Positions 36,901 through 51,900 of a stretch of DNA of 64,000 nucleotides are shown here, one piece after another. The notes beneath the pieces are model-generated. The model ran no database searches. It had not been told where the DNA came from and was given only the letters and a program-made list of their open reading frames with translations. The stretch's first letter is position 1; each line of letters opens with the position of its first letter. The DNA is from Lichenostomus cassidix (taxonomy: Eukaryota > Chordata > Aves > Passeriformes > Meliphagidae): NCBI GenBank assembly GCA_008360975.2, contig CM039198.1:9134547-9198546 (forward strand). The letters are read 5' to 3'. The translations under genes and the position numbers were made by a program.

Positions 36901-39900
36901 CTGAAGGGAGAGCCCCACCAATTCAGGGCAAAAATCTTTGGAAAAGGAAGAAGTATTTACCTTAGAAGAAAATTTGAGATGAACCTCTGCTTCATCAGCT
37001 AGACTCTTCTTGAGCTGAGCCCAAGCCTCTCCCAGTGTGCTGCAGGAACAGAGGGACAAGATCAGTTTGCTATCTCTTGCCCATCCTCCCTTGTGGGATC
37101 TTGTCAGACAAATCTGGCACAACACTTCGTACCATATCTTGATGAGCAAAATCATGGAAAAGGGTAACAGAACTCAGGGCAGACAATCAGTCTCTGTGAC
37201 CAGGGCAGAACTGCATTGGCATTGTATGTAGCAGATCTTCGAAAACAAAGTTCATGACAATCTCCACTTACAGAGATGCCAGAGCCTCCATAAGCAAGAT
37301 CCTTCAGTAATTTATCCATACCATAACAGTGTTTCCACCAATGCAGTTTTTCCATTGCCTCTTCTACTTTACACCCTACTTTAGAGAACAGATTTTCACT
37401 TTAGGTGAAAAGTCTCAGAGAAGCTTTTCAGTATTTGAAAATTTCTCCATTGTCTTTTTCTTTTGGACAGATTATTTCCAACAAGACAACGGCAGCTGAG
37501 GCACACTCCTCCAGACCCTCTATGACAGCCTACACTCCTCTTAAAGCATCATAACCAAAACTATACTGTCTCCAGCACAGGTCTTCCAGATGCTAAACTG
37601 GTTACAGATTATTTTGTATCAGACACTCTTTATTCTACATATTTCAATATAATTGTTTTTTTAGACAACAGCATGGAGTTGATGAATAAGCTTGTGATTC
37701 ACTACAGCCAGATCCTTCTCCCACAAACTGTTATGTAACTGTATCTTTCACATCCTGTGAAAGTATAAAGCCTGGTGCTTTGTCCTCATTAAAATGCGTC
37801 TTATTTTTTTCCAGTTAATTTCTCCATTTTAACACAAGAATTCTGAATTGCAATCTTTTCTTCAAATTATACATACCAACCCTCCTAGCTTTGCCACATC
37901 TCTGATTATGGTAAATCCATTATTTCTTCTATCATAGGTCATTCATTACAAAAACATTATAAAACTCCCTAGACTAAGGACAAATCCTTTGGGATCTCAT
38001 TCCGAAGCTACTTTCTGCACTTTAGTTTTTGTAGGTAGTAGGTTTTTCTTACCTAGTTTTTTGCACATTAGGCTTTATTTAGGCCACTGTTTCTCCCGTC
38101 TGCCTACGAGAATTTCCCACTGCAAAAAGCTATACTAAATTAAGAGCTATGATGCTTGACTTACTCTCTTACTCCATCACTGAAGGAATTTAGGTTGGCT
38201 TGGCTTTATTCTGTATGCATCTACAACCTTGCTCATCACCTTAGTTTCCCACTAAGTGAAAGTTTGATGGTTTATTCTACTACTTTGCAAAGGTTAAATA
38301 AAGCTGAGTGATCTACAGTTCCTGACTCTTATCTCTTCCCCATCCCCTTTTCAACGATAACGAGATTTGACTCTGACAGCCTGAAAAATTGCCTGTCATC
38401 TGCAATTTCAAACTAATGGTCTGTCACCTTTGACACTGCTCCAAGCACTTGAGTCCTCAAATATGGTGTTCATCAGCTAAACAACTGAGATACACCTACA
38501 GAAGTGCTCCCAACAAATCTCCTTCCCCAGACCATGAGGTCCTCTCCCACTGCCCAGTTCTCACTGACACTAACCGTGTTATCTGATCTTTTTAAGCAAA
38601 GAAGGCATTTTAGCCTCCTGAGCATCTTCTGCTCAGGAGACAGAAGATCTTGGAGCATCTTGGAGCATCATGGGCTCCATCTTGTCACCCCCCATGTCCC
38701 ATTCACATACACAATGGTGGGTCTGCTTACCACCAGAGGAGGGCACAGGACTGTGGAGGGACACCCCATATTTTGTGTCAATTCCACAGACTGCTGGACA
38801 GCAAAGCTGGAAAATGCTCAGTGGAGTGTGAAACTAGCAATGGTAACTGGAGTGTGCACAGGGCAGTGAGAGCAGTGAGATCCTCCAACTCACACCTTCT
38901 CAGGAATAAGGGAAAGGCCCTGGTGGAATGTTTACTGAGGGTGCTAGGCTGCAGTCCCACTTTTGGCTTCTTCAAATCATCCAGGTGGCTGTACTTCCTC
39001 CCTCAGTTTTATAAGTGGAACTTTTCAATTTCATGGGCCTCACCAATTCCACTAGCCTCTTCCTGGTTCTAGCCAATTTGGCCACCACAGCAACCAGAGG
39101 AGAAATTTCATAATGACCTCCCTCTGTTCTCTCACCTTGCCACCCCTCCAGGCAGAGCACCACAGGACAGTGCTTTCAGCTCCATGCACTCTGTACCATG
39201 TCCTTTCCAGTTCCCTACTTCAATGTTTCTTATGCTTGACTGCTTGTTCCCTCCCTTTTCATCTACTCCCCACTAGTTTCCTTCCCCTTCATTTTTTCAG
39301 TCATCCCCTCCTTCTCCTATTGGGGGTAGGAGAAAGTGGAAGGAAGATGTGGAAGGAAATGGTTTTAGCCTTGCTAGGATCAGGTGAGCATCCACCCCTA
39401 ATGAGAAAGGAGGACAGAAACCACTGTCATTGCAGGTGCTTAGAGCAGTAAAAGCCCAGTTAGCCTCTTGCAATTTCTGTCCTTGCCTCCTGGAAGCTGA
39501 GCAAAATACCTTATGGAGCTTCAGTGCTGGCAGAAACACGGTGTCACAGTTAGGGCGAGGACAGTCATTTCCAGCTTTGGCTTTCAGTGCTTAGAAACAG
39601 GTTTGGGTTGAAACAGACAGAGCTACCAAGTTCTGATGCTTCAGGAGTTGTGCCATTTCATTATTACTGAAGAACTGTAATTTGGTCTGAATTGCATCGC
39701 CTAATGTTTTCTTAATAACTTCTGAAGTGTGAAAATGTTGTAAATAATGGGCAATCTGCTGCTTTTCTTGAAGGGCTAGAACCCTGATGAGAGGAGACTT
39801 TATCCTCCCTCTTGTCTGTGCTGCTCTGATTGTACTTGAATTGACCTTTCACATCCACTCTCAGTAGTATATATATTCTGTATATTCTTCCATTTTCAAA

Positions 39901-42900
39901 GTAGTTTAGTACACATATATGCTAATCCTGGAAGGAACTAGTACTGGCTACAAAAAGGACAGCATAAAAATGTCATTGGGCAGGCTATATTTTATACACA
40001 TAATACAAAAAAGTTTCTCATTAACAACCCACACAAACAACTCCAAAGCAATTCCATCTTCCCCAACACACCCAGGGTGCTAATCTAAATAAACCTCTGC
40101 TCAAAAGGAGAGCTGGGAAAGGGCGAAATGCCTTTTATATTAAAATTCCTCTTCTGTGAAAGTCACAGAGATACACTTACCCTTCTTCCTGAGCAGCCAA
40201 GGAATTCTGAGACAGTTTGGACAGGTTCTTAGCATATTCCTCCTCAATCTTTATCCTACACTCACATACACACAGAGAGAAAATAAAAAGACAGCAGTAA
40301 GTAAGCTTTAAGCTTTAAGCAGAAACCCACACACATAATTTGAAGAATTTCTCTGTATTTTAACAGATTTTGCCACAGGAATTTTCCTTTCAGTCTCCAG
40401 GGCTTGGCAGCTCCAGCTTCATGAGACGTCTTCTCTCCCCCATATGCTAATAATGCAGAGGCAAGAGCAGGGCTATATGCAGGACGGCATGTGCAACAAA
40501 ATTAGATGAGGAAGCTACAGTACTGGAGAGCAAATAACAAGGACAGAGTGTTTCTGCTCTGCAGCATGGACTATCTGCAAAACCAGAAGCACATGGTTCA
40601 GTCTGCTGTGAAATGTGAGGCTGCACATCCTTGAAGGAAAGATGAAGGAATGCAGCAATCCAGGAAAAATCCAAATGAGATTTGGGGTGCTGAATTGCAC
40701 CTTTCTTAGGGACACCAAGTGTTTCCTACTCTCTGTTACAGGTGACAAAGTGAAGGTGGCATGGCAAAGATGTGGCAGGAGCTTCTGTCACCAGCATGTG
40801 GCTGGTGGAACCCCTTCCTCATTCATCCCACTCGTTACCCTGATCTTTTCTTTACTCACTCAGAGGACATAAGCTGAGCTTGCCAGTGGCAAGGGTGCAG
40901 AAGAGGAAAGGTGTTGGCAAAAAACTACTATGGGAATGACTGCAGGGAGAAGAAGGAGTGCAGCTGTGGGGTGAGGGAACAAGGGTACATGGTGAGAGCC
41001 CACCAGGGAGGAGTGAGCAGCTGCTGGTCCAGAGGTGACGGGCATCATGCGTGAAACCCATCTCCATCCTCCCTGAGCTCTTCTCCCAGGGAAACAATTG
41101 CAAGGTACACATGCTCCCAGGCAGAGCAAACAGTTGACTGTTTGCTGATTTTCAACCCAGCTTGCTCGATAGAGCATTTCTGCAGAACAACTCCTGATTC
41201 TGTGCCAGCTATGTACAAGCAGAGGCAGTACTACTGCTTTGAAACGCCTGTCCACAAAGACGTCAGAAGGTGGGATATTTTTGGCACGCCCATTGCAGTA
41301 GCTAGATGAGCAAGCACACTCTTGAGGGGCACACTTGAGCTAAAAGTGGTCCCCTGAGACAGCTAAGGGAGAACTGATGCTCTGGGCTGCTGAAAATATC
41401 CTGGTGGAGGGTGTGGGAGGGGAAGTGCCACTCTGCTGTTACGCTCAAAGAGTTCAGGAAAGGGAGCAGACCTGTGTCCCACAGCAAAGCAATTCACTGG
41501 GATGTCACCTTCAGCAACTGATTGGGATGTGGCTGGCTAAGGTCCAAGATGATAGCCAGCTTTGTATGACTTTTCTTCCCCCTCCCATGAGGACAAAAGT
41601 AGCCAGCTCCCCATGCCTGCTCTAAAAAGACCAACAAATACAGCATCAAAGGCCACACTGGGTTAGGCCCTCACTATGAAAAGGGCTTCATTCAGGCACA
41701 TTTCACCTAATATACTTTAAAGACCTACTTCAGGATGTGACTAATCTTGTCTCAGAAGTGACAATTTCTGTGGACTGGAAAGAGAGAGAAGGTCACTAAT
41801 AATAAAGGTGCAAATGTCTCCCCAGAGCCAAGGCTCATTGCCTTTGCTTCATTTACCAGGAATTCCCAGACAAAGCTCTAGTCTACAGCCTTCATTGTGA
41901 ACTTCATTCCAGCTCAATTTTGGCTTAAGGATCACTTTGAGTAATTTTCCATGGATGCTGGATATTCAAAAGTGAAACAGTCTGCTGACTGTTCTGAGCT
42001 GCCCACACAGACCCTCACAGAACCTGTGTCTCAGTCCTTTGTCTCATGAACAGAGGAATAACTGACCACCTCCCATCAAAAAGGTTTGCTATGAAAACAT
42101 CAAATTTAAAACCCTGACAGGTTCTTCCTTAATATTGCTGAAGCTGGGGAATTATTGAATGAAGTGAGACTGAAGCAAGCCTCATTATAGATTATAAGTG
42201 TATTTTGACCCATACTGTTCTGACTTTATTATTTCTAGCTGATCTTTGGATGTTTATTTCCTGTTCCCTTTTACTTTGGTTTTTTTTTTTTTTTTGTAAA
42301 ACAGTACTTGGTGTGCCCACACTCAAATAATTTCAGTCATGACATGTTATAGTGAATGAAGAAAAACTAGAGAGCTACAGAGGGAGGTGAAGATGATCTG
42401 ATGTGACTGCCATGCAAGAAGAAACTAAATAGATTAAGACAACAGGGGGAACAGGCAGAAAAAAATGGTAGAGGATATCTGACAGAGACCTACACAACTG
42501 TCACTGTGGGAAGACTGTGATTATGAGTCTTTTTACAGTGTTTCTCCAGATTAGGAGGGAACAATGAAATGATCAGACAACAAAAGCATAATTACTTTGC
42601 CTGTAGTGCAGAAACTGCAGAAGTCTTCCACAAATTGTTCCAAAAAACAGTGAAAGGTGAAAGTTCAGCATGTATCTGCTGGACATGGCAGATACACCGC
42701 ATGCTATTTAACTTCCATTTTCTAAACATAGCATACCTTAATTAAAAAGTGAGTAAGACAGTGTTCCTTTGCTAATGAAAAAAACACTTCTTATACCTGG
42801 TGCTTCTCAGGGCAGTCTGCAGGTTTTTTGGGCTGTTTTGGAGTCCTTCCATGAATGCAAATGCTGAACCTTATTTTCACTTTTGATTTAAAGTAATTCC

Positions 42901-45900
42901 TTCTTTCATACCAACACCTTTGATTTTGCAGTTCAGTTAATTTATTAATTACTTTCCTCCCTTTCTTGAGGTCTATCTTACTAAAAGTCAACGTCTGTGA
43001 CTATTTGACTTTTATAACCCTACCTCTACCACGAAGAACTAAATGAACATACAATTGCTCAGTCTGAGATTCCTATATACAAGAAGCTCCTGGAAAAGCA
43101 TCTACTTGATAAACTAAATTTAGGTTAGCTTGTTGGATATTTGATGCAGAAATCTGGTTATCATGTCTTATAGCAGCTTCCTACTGAAGGGCTGTTTTTA
43201 TTAGCTGCCTGAATCTCACCTCCAGCAGGCTGACTGTACAAACAAAGAGAACTCCTAGTTAAATGTGGTCTTGTACTCCCCAAGGCACCTGATGGTCATC
43301 ATGAAAACTTTATCAATACTTCCACCCTTTTAGCTGAAATGCAGAGGTTCCCCTGATTGCCTGAGCTCCATTTCCATGAGTAACTTCTCCAGCTCAACAC
43401 CGTCCTCCTCCTTTTCCACACATAACAATCCTGATCCTTTGTTACAAACAGATGAAAAACGTATTAATCTTTCCATAACTCCCATCTAGACCCTCTCCAC
43501 AATCAATTCCCAACCTTTTTTGTTTCCAGCACACAGTGAATCTTTTCTGTCTTTCCTCTCTAACATGCCTGCTTCTTCCTCTGCTGAGGACACAGACATG
43601 CCTCCCCACAGTGTCAGAGCTGCTTTCCTTGCCCTCTCTAATTTCTCACCAACTTTCCCTTCCTCTTGAATGCATCTTACATTTATTTCTGTCAAATTTC
43701 ATTATGTATTACTTGCTTTGAAGCAGCTTCCCCCTCTTTTGCCTGGCCACAGGTATCACAATTCTGCTTGCCTTCTCATCCTTTCCCTTAGCAAGTCTAT
43801 TTCTCAATTTGATTTTTAATGCACCAGGTGGTCCTTTCTTCTCCCTCTGGTCACATTGTTACTATCTCTTGGACTGTGTTATGTCAAAGGCTACAGAAAC
43901 CACATGTGAATGCTGGGTCCTGTATCTGACCACCATTACTGCCTGTGATACTTTGCATTTTCCCAGTGCTGCCATATCCCTAGCATGAAAAAACAGATGA
44001 GGGGGAAAAGAAAACAAACTACAAATAAAGCAACTATATGCAAACTCTGCCCAGTTGAACTGCCCCCCAAACACCAACACAGGGGCCTGCTTGTGGCCCA
44101 GCTCTGCTCTAGCACCAGTATTGATTCTCATCAGCACAGTCACACCAAGTCAGCAGCAGAAGAGCAAGAAGGCAACACCAACTCAGCACCAAGCATCAAC
44201 AGGGAACAGACAACAACAGAGGACAGCAGCTCCTTCCACTGGTGCAGCTGCCTCCAGGAGAGAACACCCATCAGCATCCTTCCTCCAGGTTGCAAACATT
44301 GCTCACTATGGGCTGTTCTCAGGTTGTGAGACTCATCTTCAAGATGACTTACACTGGTTTGGACAGATGACAAACCATTTCCAGTGACAGTAACTACATT
44401 GGTGAGTAATGATGTCACATCACCTGCTGTACATGTTTGGACTGAGCATCTACCAAATGCTTGTTTGGTGCTCAGTGCACTTCCCATGTCAGCAGAGCAA
44501 CAGCCCATTAACAGCACTCTGGCATCTTCTTTATGACTGTGGGGTCACTCTAAATATCTGTGTGTGGATCTGCTGGAGTGAGTCCAGAGAATGTCACTAA
44601 GTTGATCACAGAGCTGGAGCCCTCTGCTCTGGAGAGAGGCTGAGAAAATTGGGGTTGTTCAGCCTGGAGAAGAAAAGGCTCCGGGGAGACCTTAAAGCTC
44701 CTTCCAGTGCCTAAAGGGGCTCCAGGAGAGCTGGAGAGGGACTTGGGACAAGGGATGGAGGGACAGGATGAGGGTGAATGGCTTCCCACCACCAGAGGGA
44801 AGTGGTGGGATATTGGATGAAAATTATATTAGATTAGATTAGATGGGATATTGGGAAGAAACTGTTCCCTGTGAGGGTGCTGAGGCACTGGTGGAAACTG
44901 TTCCCTGTGAGGGTGCTGAGGCACTGGTGGAAACTGTTCCCTGTGAGGGTGCTGAGGCACTGGTGCAGGTTGCCCAGAGAAGCTGTGCCTGCCCCATGCC
45001 TGGAAGTGTTGAAGGCCAGGCTGAATGGGGTTTGGAACAACCTGGTCTAGTGGAAGGTGTCCCTAGACACCTAGATGGCAAGGGGCTGGAATGAGATGAT
45101 CTTTCATGCTCCTTCCATCCCAAACCATCCTGTGATTCTCTAACTGAGCTTAAGTCCAAAGTGATGTCTTTTTACATCTTCCTCTAGGAAACTGTGTCTG
45201 TGCTCCATGTGAACAAATTGCTTCTGTATTTTTCAGACAAAATACTTCCCTTCTAAATACCATCTCCACTTTGCTTCTCTCCTGTTTATGCTTTTTCCTT
45301 GAATCTGCAGCTTAAAACCTTCTTGGTTCCCTCGACACAGGCAGCCTTTGTGCAATACAACTCAGAGCACGAGACAAGTGAGAGCTGGAGGGGATGGGAG
45401 AGCGTGGATGAAAATCAAAGAAATATTAAATGTTCATTAAGAATTTGTAGCACACCTTTTATGAAGTTTAAGCATTAAGCATTCATGTATTTAAGGAATG
45501 TCTAAACTGGGAAAAAACAATTGCAATAAATATTTAATTTGATAACAAAGTGCTAGTTACCTTTCTCGAACAAACTCTGCCATTTCTTTCTGCATTTGTT
45601 TCCCTTTAAGTTGCTTTTGAAGAAGAATTTCAAATCCCGACACTGTATTGTTCCCTTGTGAGTCCTTCTTATCTGCCTGAAAGAAATAAAAGGAAGTTCA
45701 ACAAAAAGTTATAGAGGCCAAACCCACAGAGATGTGGTTCCCAGCAGCAGCTCCCCAGCAGTGGTACCTGAGGAGCTCTCCTCTGAGACCAGCTGATGGC
45801 TACAGCACCTCAGTCCCTCTCAAAGGAGTAGCCCAACACTCTCCTGCTACTCTTACTTCCCTTTTTATTTTTAAATTTAGAAAGGGAAGCTTTACGATTA

Positions 45901-48900
45901 TCTTTAGGTAGCATATCATGATGTGGGGGTCTAAGCAGCAGCCCTGCTGTCATTTCTGCCCCAAGGGCTCAGCCTTGAAAAGAAGGAATCCTGGAGCCAG
46001 CACAAGGGTACTCCTGGGGCAGAGGGGAGGACAGTGCTGCTCCTTCCAGGGGCAACACAACCCTAAAAGACCTTTTATAGACTTCCAAGTACAACTCTGA
46101 TTTGTACTAAGAAAAATAGAGCCAGTTTGCATGGGTCTGCTGTAAAACAAGGTAAACCAGCAACTTTCCCCACAGATTACCACAACACCCCATTCTCATT
46201 GTTTCTTACACAGCCTTTTGCTCCACTGACTTCAGTGTTGCCACAAGGACTGACTATCTCTCAGCAGCCTCTTTTCTCTCTGCAGCCTCTCTTCTCTCCT
46301 CTCTCTGTTTCCCTATTTCATTTCCTACCCTCTTCCAACAAACAAATTCACAAAGAACATTTCCCTAAGCACTGCAGATTTTGCTCTGATCCCCTGTGTG
46401 CTGCAAACTAGCCAGAGAAAAATGCCAGATCAATCAAAGCAGGAGACTGGCAGGATGCCCTACCAGGCACCAGCCAGCTGAGATAGTGGGAGAAGTGGAG
46501 ATGATGAAAGGAGGAGAGCGAGCTGTGGGCAGACCATGGATGACAAGGCCAAAGAGGAAATTCCTGAAAGCAGAGTTATGAGAGAATAAAATTCTGCAGA
46601 AGAATAGTCAGCTTTAAGTAGAGTTTCAGTGAAAGCAAGATGTGACCAGCCCATGGAACCAAGCAGTGACTGAGCCCCAATAGGGAGAACCAAACAGGAC
46701 AGAAACTTCTGTAAGACATGCAAAAATTCAATCTGTACATCATTAATGATTTAGGGCTCAGCAGAATCAGAAGACTGGATGAAACAGAAGAAACTTTGTG
46801 ATAACGTGACCATTTTAAAATATGTCAGTGTATTTTAGCAAGTCCCTGCCATCAGCACTGAGCAAGCATAAGGGGACATGCTGCTGGGCCTCCAACACTG
46901 ACACCATTTTTTAAGATGGAAATGCTTCAGTAACTAGTAACTGAAAACACACATGAGATTCCTAAAATGTTGTTGATTCCTTTTGTAGTATTTGTTGATT
47001 CCATTGCAGTATTCCTCTCAGTGCCCAGAAAAATCTTCCAGTAGAAGAAAAGTTTTCTATTGGAAGATCTTTTTCTATCAGCTCCACACTCCAAGGAGTA
47101 GTGCATCACGTTTATGTGAATTAGGAACCTGAAAACAGACCTGGGCACAAGAGAGCACACAGAGAACCAGCCACTGAAGACTTCCCATGCTTCAGGCTGC
47201 CTTAAAACTACTCAGGTTTACAAGCAGGCCTGTCCTTCACAAACCTCATCCTACAAAAAATGCATTTATTATCTGACCTCTGAAATATCCTGTGGAGGGA
47301 GTTTTATAATTTAACAAAAAGTTTTTATCTATCTGCTTGTTTTAGAAAGGGCACTGCCTGCTTCCTTGTGTATCCCTAACTCTCCTGCTCTGGGAAACAG
47401 ACTTATACTACTTACATCCCAGAAGCTGGCAAATGTCAAATTAATGTAGCTGAAGTTCAAAGCTGCTGATGCCTGTTTATTGTTGCACAGAGCTGGTAAA
47501 TAAAGTTATATAACTTTATTTAACAGCCATGTGGTCCTGCTAGTTTTACAAAGTTCAAATAACAGTCTGATTATTAACTAGCAAAGTGGAATCAGATTTT
47601 ATTACCAAGAAAAAATTGCTTTTGGGGGGAAACCCAATACATTTACTTTCATATTTTAAAAGACTTGATTTTTTTTACCCTTTTCTATAGAAGCAAAATA
47701 ATATTCCCTATCAGCCACTTTGCTATCCTATGGACCTGTGGATCTGTTGGACTGAGTTCAGAGAAGGCCACTAAGCAGGAACACATCTGCTATGGAGACA
47801 GCCTGAGAAAGCTGGTGCTGTTCAGCCTTGAGAAGAGAAGGCTCTGTGGAGACCTTAGAGCTCCTGCCAGTGCTTAAAGAGACACCAGAAAGCCAGAAAG
47901 GGACATAGGACAAGGGCCTGGAGGGACAGGACAAGGGCAGTGGCTTCCCACCACCAGAGGGCAGGGTTAGATGGGACATTGGGAAGGAATTCTTCCCTGT
48001 GAGGGAGGTCAGGCCCTGGCACAGGGTGCCCAGAGAAGCTGTGGCTGCCCCATCCCTGCAAGTGTCCAAGGCCAGGTTGGATGGGGCTTGGAGCAACCTG
48101 GGATAGTGGAAGGTGTCCCTGCCCATGGCAGGGGGTGGGATGGGGTGGGCTTTAATGTCCCTTCCAACCCAAACCAGTCTAGGATTCTGTGATTCTATCC
48201 CCCTCCTGCTGCACTGCCCTTTTGCCTGTGGTCTTTTGAAATATGTGGCTTGTCCTACATCCTCCCTCTTTCCTGACCAAATCCATCTCCTGAGAACTGT
48301 CCTTGCCTTTCTGGACACTCCTCTGACGATCAGCCACATCTCAGGCTGGTCAGATGTTTCCGTGAGATCTTCACTGGCATCCCCAGACTCTGTGGTGCTG
48401 CCTGAACACATTGTATCTCAGCCCAAATTCTCCTTTACCGTGCACCACAAATCAAGCTGTTTATTCCACTTTCTTGGAAGCTCTGGAGCTGCATGTGGCA
48501 TGTGGCTGGCTGCCTACTTACCCAGAAATAATCACAGTAGCTCCACTCTGAAGGTTTCAGCAACTGCTGCTCTGGCATTACGTCAGGGTGGGGGAAAGTC
48601 ACACAGTTGATCTGTTAAAATGAAAGCAAAAAAAAGGAGAGTTAGACAGTAATGAAATTTAGCTGTTTATGAGAAATATGTAAATAAAAAGTTATATCCA
48701 TGTGCTTCCCATCAGAAAATCAGCAGTGAATGCATGCCAGTGAAGAAAAATTGGTTGTTGCATGGAAACGGCAGCTAAGTATTCCCAGAAAGCTACTCTA
48801 TGCAAGCAGGAGTGTCAGCTCAGGGGGAAATAAACTACCCATTTCACAGGAGGAAAACCTACCAGATTTGGAAAGCACCATGCAGGGAGTTCTCCCAGAT

Positions 48901-51900
48901 CCCTAAAAACTGTGGTAAAAAAACTGATGTGAAACACCCTGAGCACGGCCTCAGCACAGAAACACAGTGAGCATCCGAGAGCACTGCAGGCACTATCAGT
49001 GCAAAACACCCTTGGCTATGCCAGTCTCCCACAGGATTACAAAAAAAGGAATTATTTTTTCAGTGCACAGCCCTTCAATCTATCTCAAAGATCTTTTCAG
49101 ATGGAAGTGATGCTCTCTGTAAAAAAGAGCAAGGGCTCTCTGAAGTCAGTGAACCCTCAGTGTGCAGAAACCACAGCGATCTGTGAGACAGGACTCATCA
49201 CATGGTCATTAATTAACAGCAGAAAAAAGTCCAAGAGCTCATTATGTTATCTCAGTGGAACATACAGCCTGGTAACAGCAGAGGGAAGGCAACGAGCACT
49301 ATAGCTACTGCAGAACATGCTGCAGAACAACTCTGGACACAGCCAAGCCTCCCAGAGGAAGCACCAGCACGAGTCAGAGCTCACTGCCAATTTTGCAATG
49401 CTCACCCCAAATCCCAAATCACCTAAAATCAGTCCCTCTTAAAGCAGCCACAAGGGTCATGGGAACACTAAGAGCACTTGGGTATTAATCAGAGGATCAA
49501 GAGATATTGAGGACGGGAGACTCACAGATTTAACTGTATGGGGGTGGGGGTTTGTTTTGGATCAGTTAATGCTCACAGGAAATCCATACACAAACCTGTG
49601 GGTAGGGCTAGCACAGCTGCATGGGCAGACCCAAAGGCAGTGCTTACACGCAATGAATCTGCCTTTGGGCTATTCAGAGAGGATCAGAGAGCATGAGGGT
49701 GCTGACACAGTGCAAACCCACCGTGCCAGAGCAAAGCAGACAAAACCTTTAGCTAATACAAGGCTGCTCCCACAAACCCACGCTGGTTCTGCTGCCATCT
49801 ACCCAGGCTGGAGGTTCAGCAGCTGTGCTCTAAGCAGTGCAAGAGCTTCCTCCACATAAATCACTCCACCCAGAGCTTGCCAAGTCCATGTCAAAGCAGG
49901 CTGAGGACCCTGGACCAGTGGTGTGTTTGGCTGTCACCTCAGCTAGATCCTAAACCATGTCTTGCTTTCCATCTCCCATAAGGCCTCAAGCTGATCTGCA
50001 GGCAAGAGATCTGGGCTTTGCAAGCAGTGGCCGTACATTGACCCTCCACCTCCAACCAGGAGCCAGCACCTCCAACCAGAGCCTGCATCACTTCCCATCA
50101 GAGCCAGCACCTCCAACCAGAGACAGCACTCCAAACAGTGCCAGCCTCCACTGGCCACAGGATCCCAACCACAGACAGCAGCGCAAACACGTTCCCTGTT
50201 CCCCTGTGTTCCCCATCAGAAGAGTCATGCACCAGGAGTTAGAGAACATCAGCTCAGTTCAGAGCAGGATGGCCATGCTCCTTGTCACCCAGGCACCTTG
50301 CAGCCCTGCAGTGTCAGGGCACATGCCAGGGGTGCACAGCAGTGTAGTCACATCCAGCTGGCCTTGCCTGTGCTGCTGCAATGGCCCCTGTGCAATCCCA
50401 GGCTGACTTCTGTCACCACCACAGCCTCCAGGAGAGACGCTTCACTGAGGGACGTTTCACATCATCTATCTCTGCTGAAGCTTTCTTCTCCTGTCCCTTC
50501 CCTGCCAGCAAACTTACCTCAGGATAAGTGAGAGTTATCTCAGGATACCTGCAAGTCTATCTTGCCCTGACTTTTTTTGTAATAGGTAGGGTTACCTTGC
50601 AGCAAACTGGTCTAGTGGGTGATGTCCCTGCCCATGGCAGAGGGGTGGAGCAAGACAATCTTTAAGGTCCCTTCCAACTTAAACCTTTCTGTGAGTCTTT
50701 CTAGGAAATCCCATGCCACTGCTGAGCACAGGCTTTGCTGGTACCTGGAAATGCCTCTGTGCTGTCACAGCCACACACCAGTTCTCAAATAACACAATAT
50801 ATTGTGGTTTTGCCTTAAAAAAAAGAGGTGGCCTCCAGAACCTGTGCACAATCACTCTGTCACATATCACAGCAGACCAACTGCTTTGTGTGAGTGAACA
50901 ATGCTGCAGCTCATCCTCCAGGAGCAGGAGAGATACAGGAAACAAAGTACTGCCAGAAATAACAATGTTATAGGGAACCACTTGAATGTATTTGGTGTCA
51001 AGACATTTCTGGCTTTGATGTTGTATTTCACATTCACTGAATAAAAATTTGGATGACAGCACTTGCATGCTGGCACTTTCAGTCCCCCAGACCCCTTCCT
51101 GCACAGCAGTCTGCATGAAACACTGCCCTGAGCACAGCTACTCTGCGTGCTTATATAATACACTTCACAGCACCCAGGACAAGGTGCTCCTCAGTGCAGA
51201 TGGCCAAGCTACACGAACCCAGGGTTTAGCTCAAGTTAAAAAAAAAATAAACAGCACATGGCAAAAGATTTAAGGAGACTGCACAGAAGATTCAGGATGT
51301 TGGAAATGATTCCCACCTCCTCATGAGAACCAATAGAGCACTGATGAAAGGAGAAGCTATTCTGGCTTCCACCTGACCCCATACTGGAGGTCTTTCAGAA
51401 AATGGCTGGGATCTCCCCTGTGGAAACACACTGCTGAATGGAGTTTTGTGTTGTCCAAAATGACATTATTTCAACAGGAAAAAGAAGTAAATGCTTCCCA
51501 CGAAGACAGCAGTGGGAAGATTTCTAGGGCCCAACATTGTCACACTAGATAATAAGAGGGTAGAAAACAAGCAGAATCACAAAACAATGTGAGTGGGGAG
51601 AGACCCAGAAGGATCAAGTCCAACACTTAAGTGAATCGCCCATGAAAAAATGGAACCCACGATCTTGGTGTTATCAGCACCATGCTCCAACCAAATGCAC
51701 CTCCTAAGTTTATTTTGCAGCCTTTAACAGAAGACTGGGCATCACAGAATCACAGAAACATAGAATATCTTGAGTTGGATCATTGCATTGTGGCACTGAG
51801 CACCAGAGCAGGGAGGTGATCTGCAGTGCGGGACACATACAGTCACACAGGCGTTGTACCCTGCAGCTTAAAAATCTGCAAAGAGAAACAGCATGGGAAG

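Larger units (their letters stand above)
40256..45560. other. GAS7 intron with one CR1
   Basis: 5305 bp. It contains a T homopolymer (about 42280-42295) and the CR1 with a triplicated segment at 44563-45142. No exon is seen. The 110-130 codon ORFs at 40860-41255 and 44055-44517 are unsupported. Confidence 0.45.

Noticed and set aside
44843..45094. Repeat protein with three [12 protein letters not shown] units
   Set aside because: It is translation of the 36-bp triplication inside CR1, not a gene.
47758..48411. 217-codon ORF on the - strand
   Set aside because: It is the antisense of a CR1 3' region (47735-48199) with short flanks. Similar frames recur in the other CR1 copies.
51641..51705. 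Possible tRNA-Ile gene
   Set aside because: The acceptor stem halves do not pair, the D-arm side is degenerate, and it is joined to a CR1 tail. It is a SINE head.
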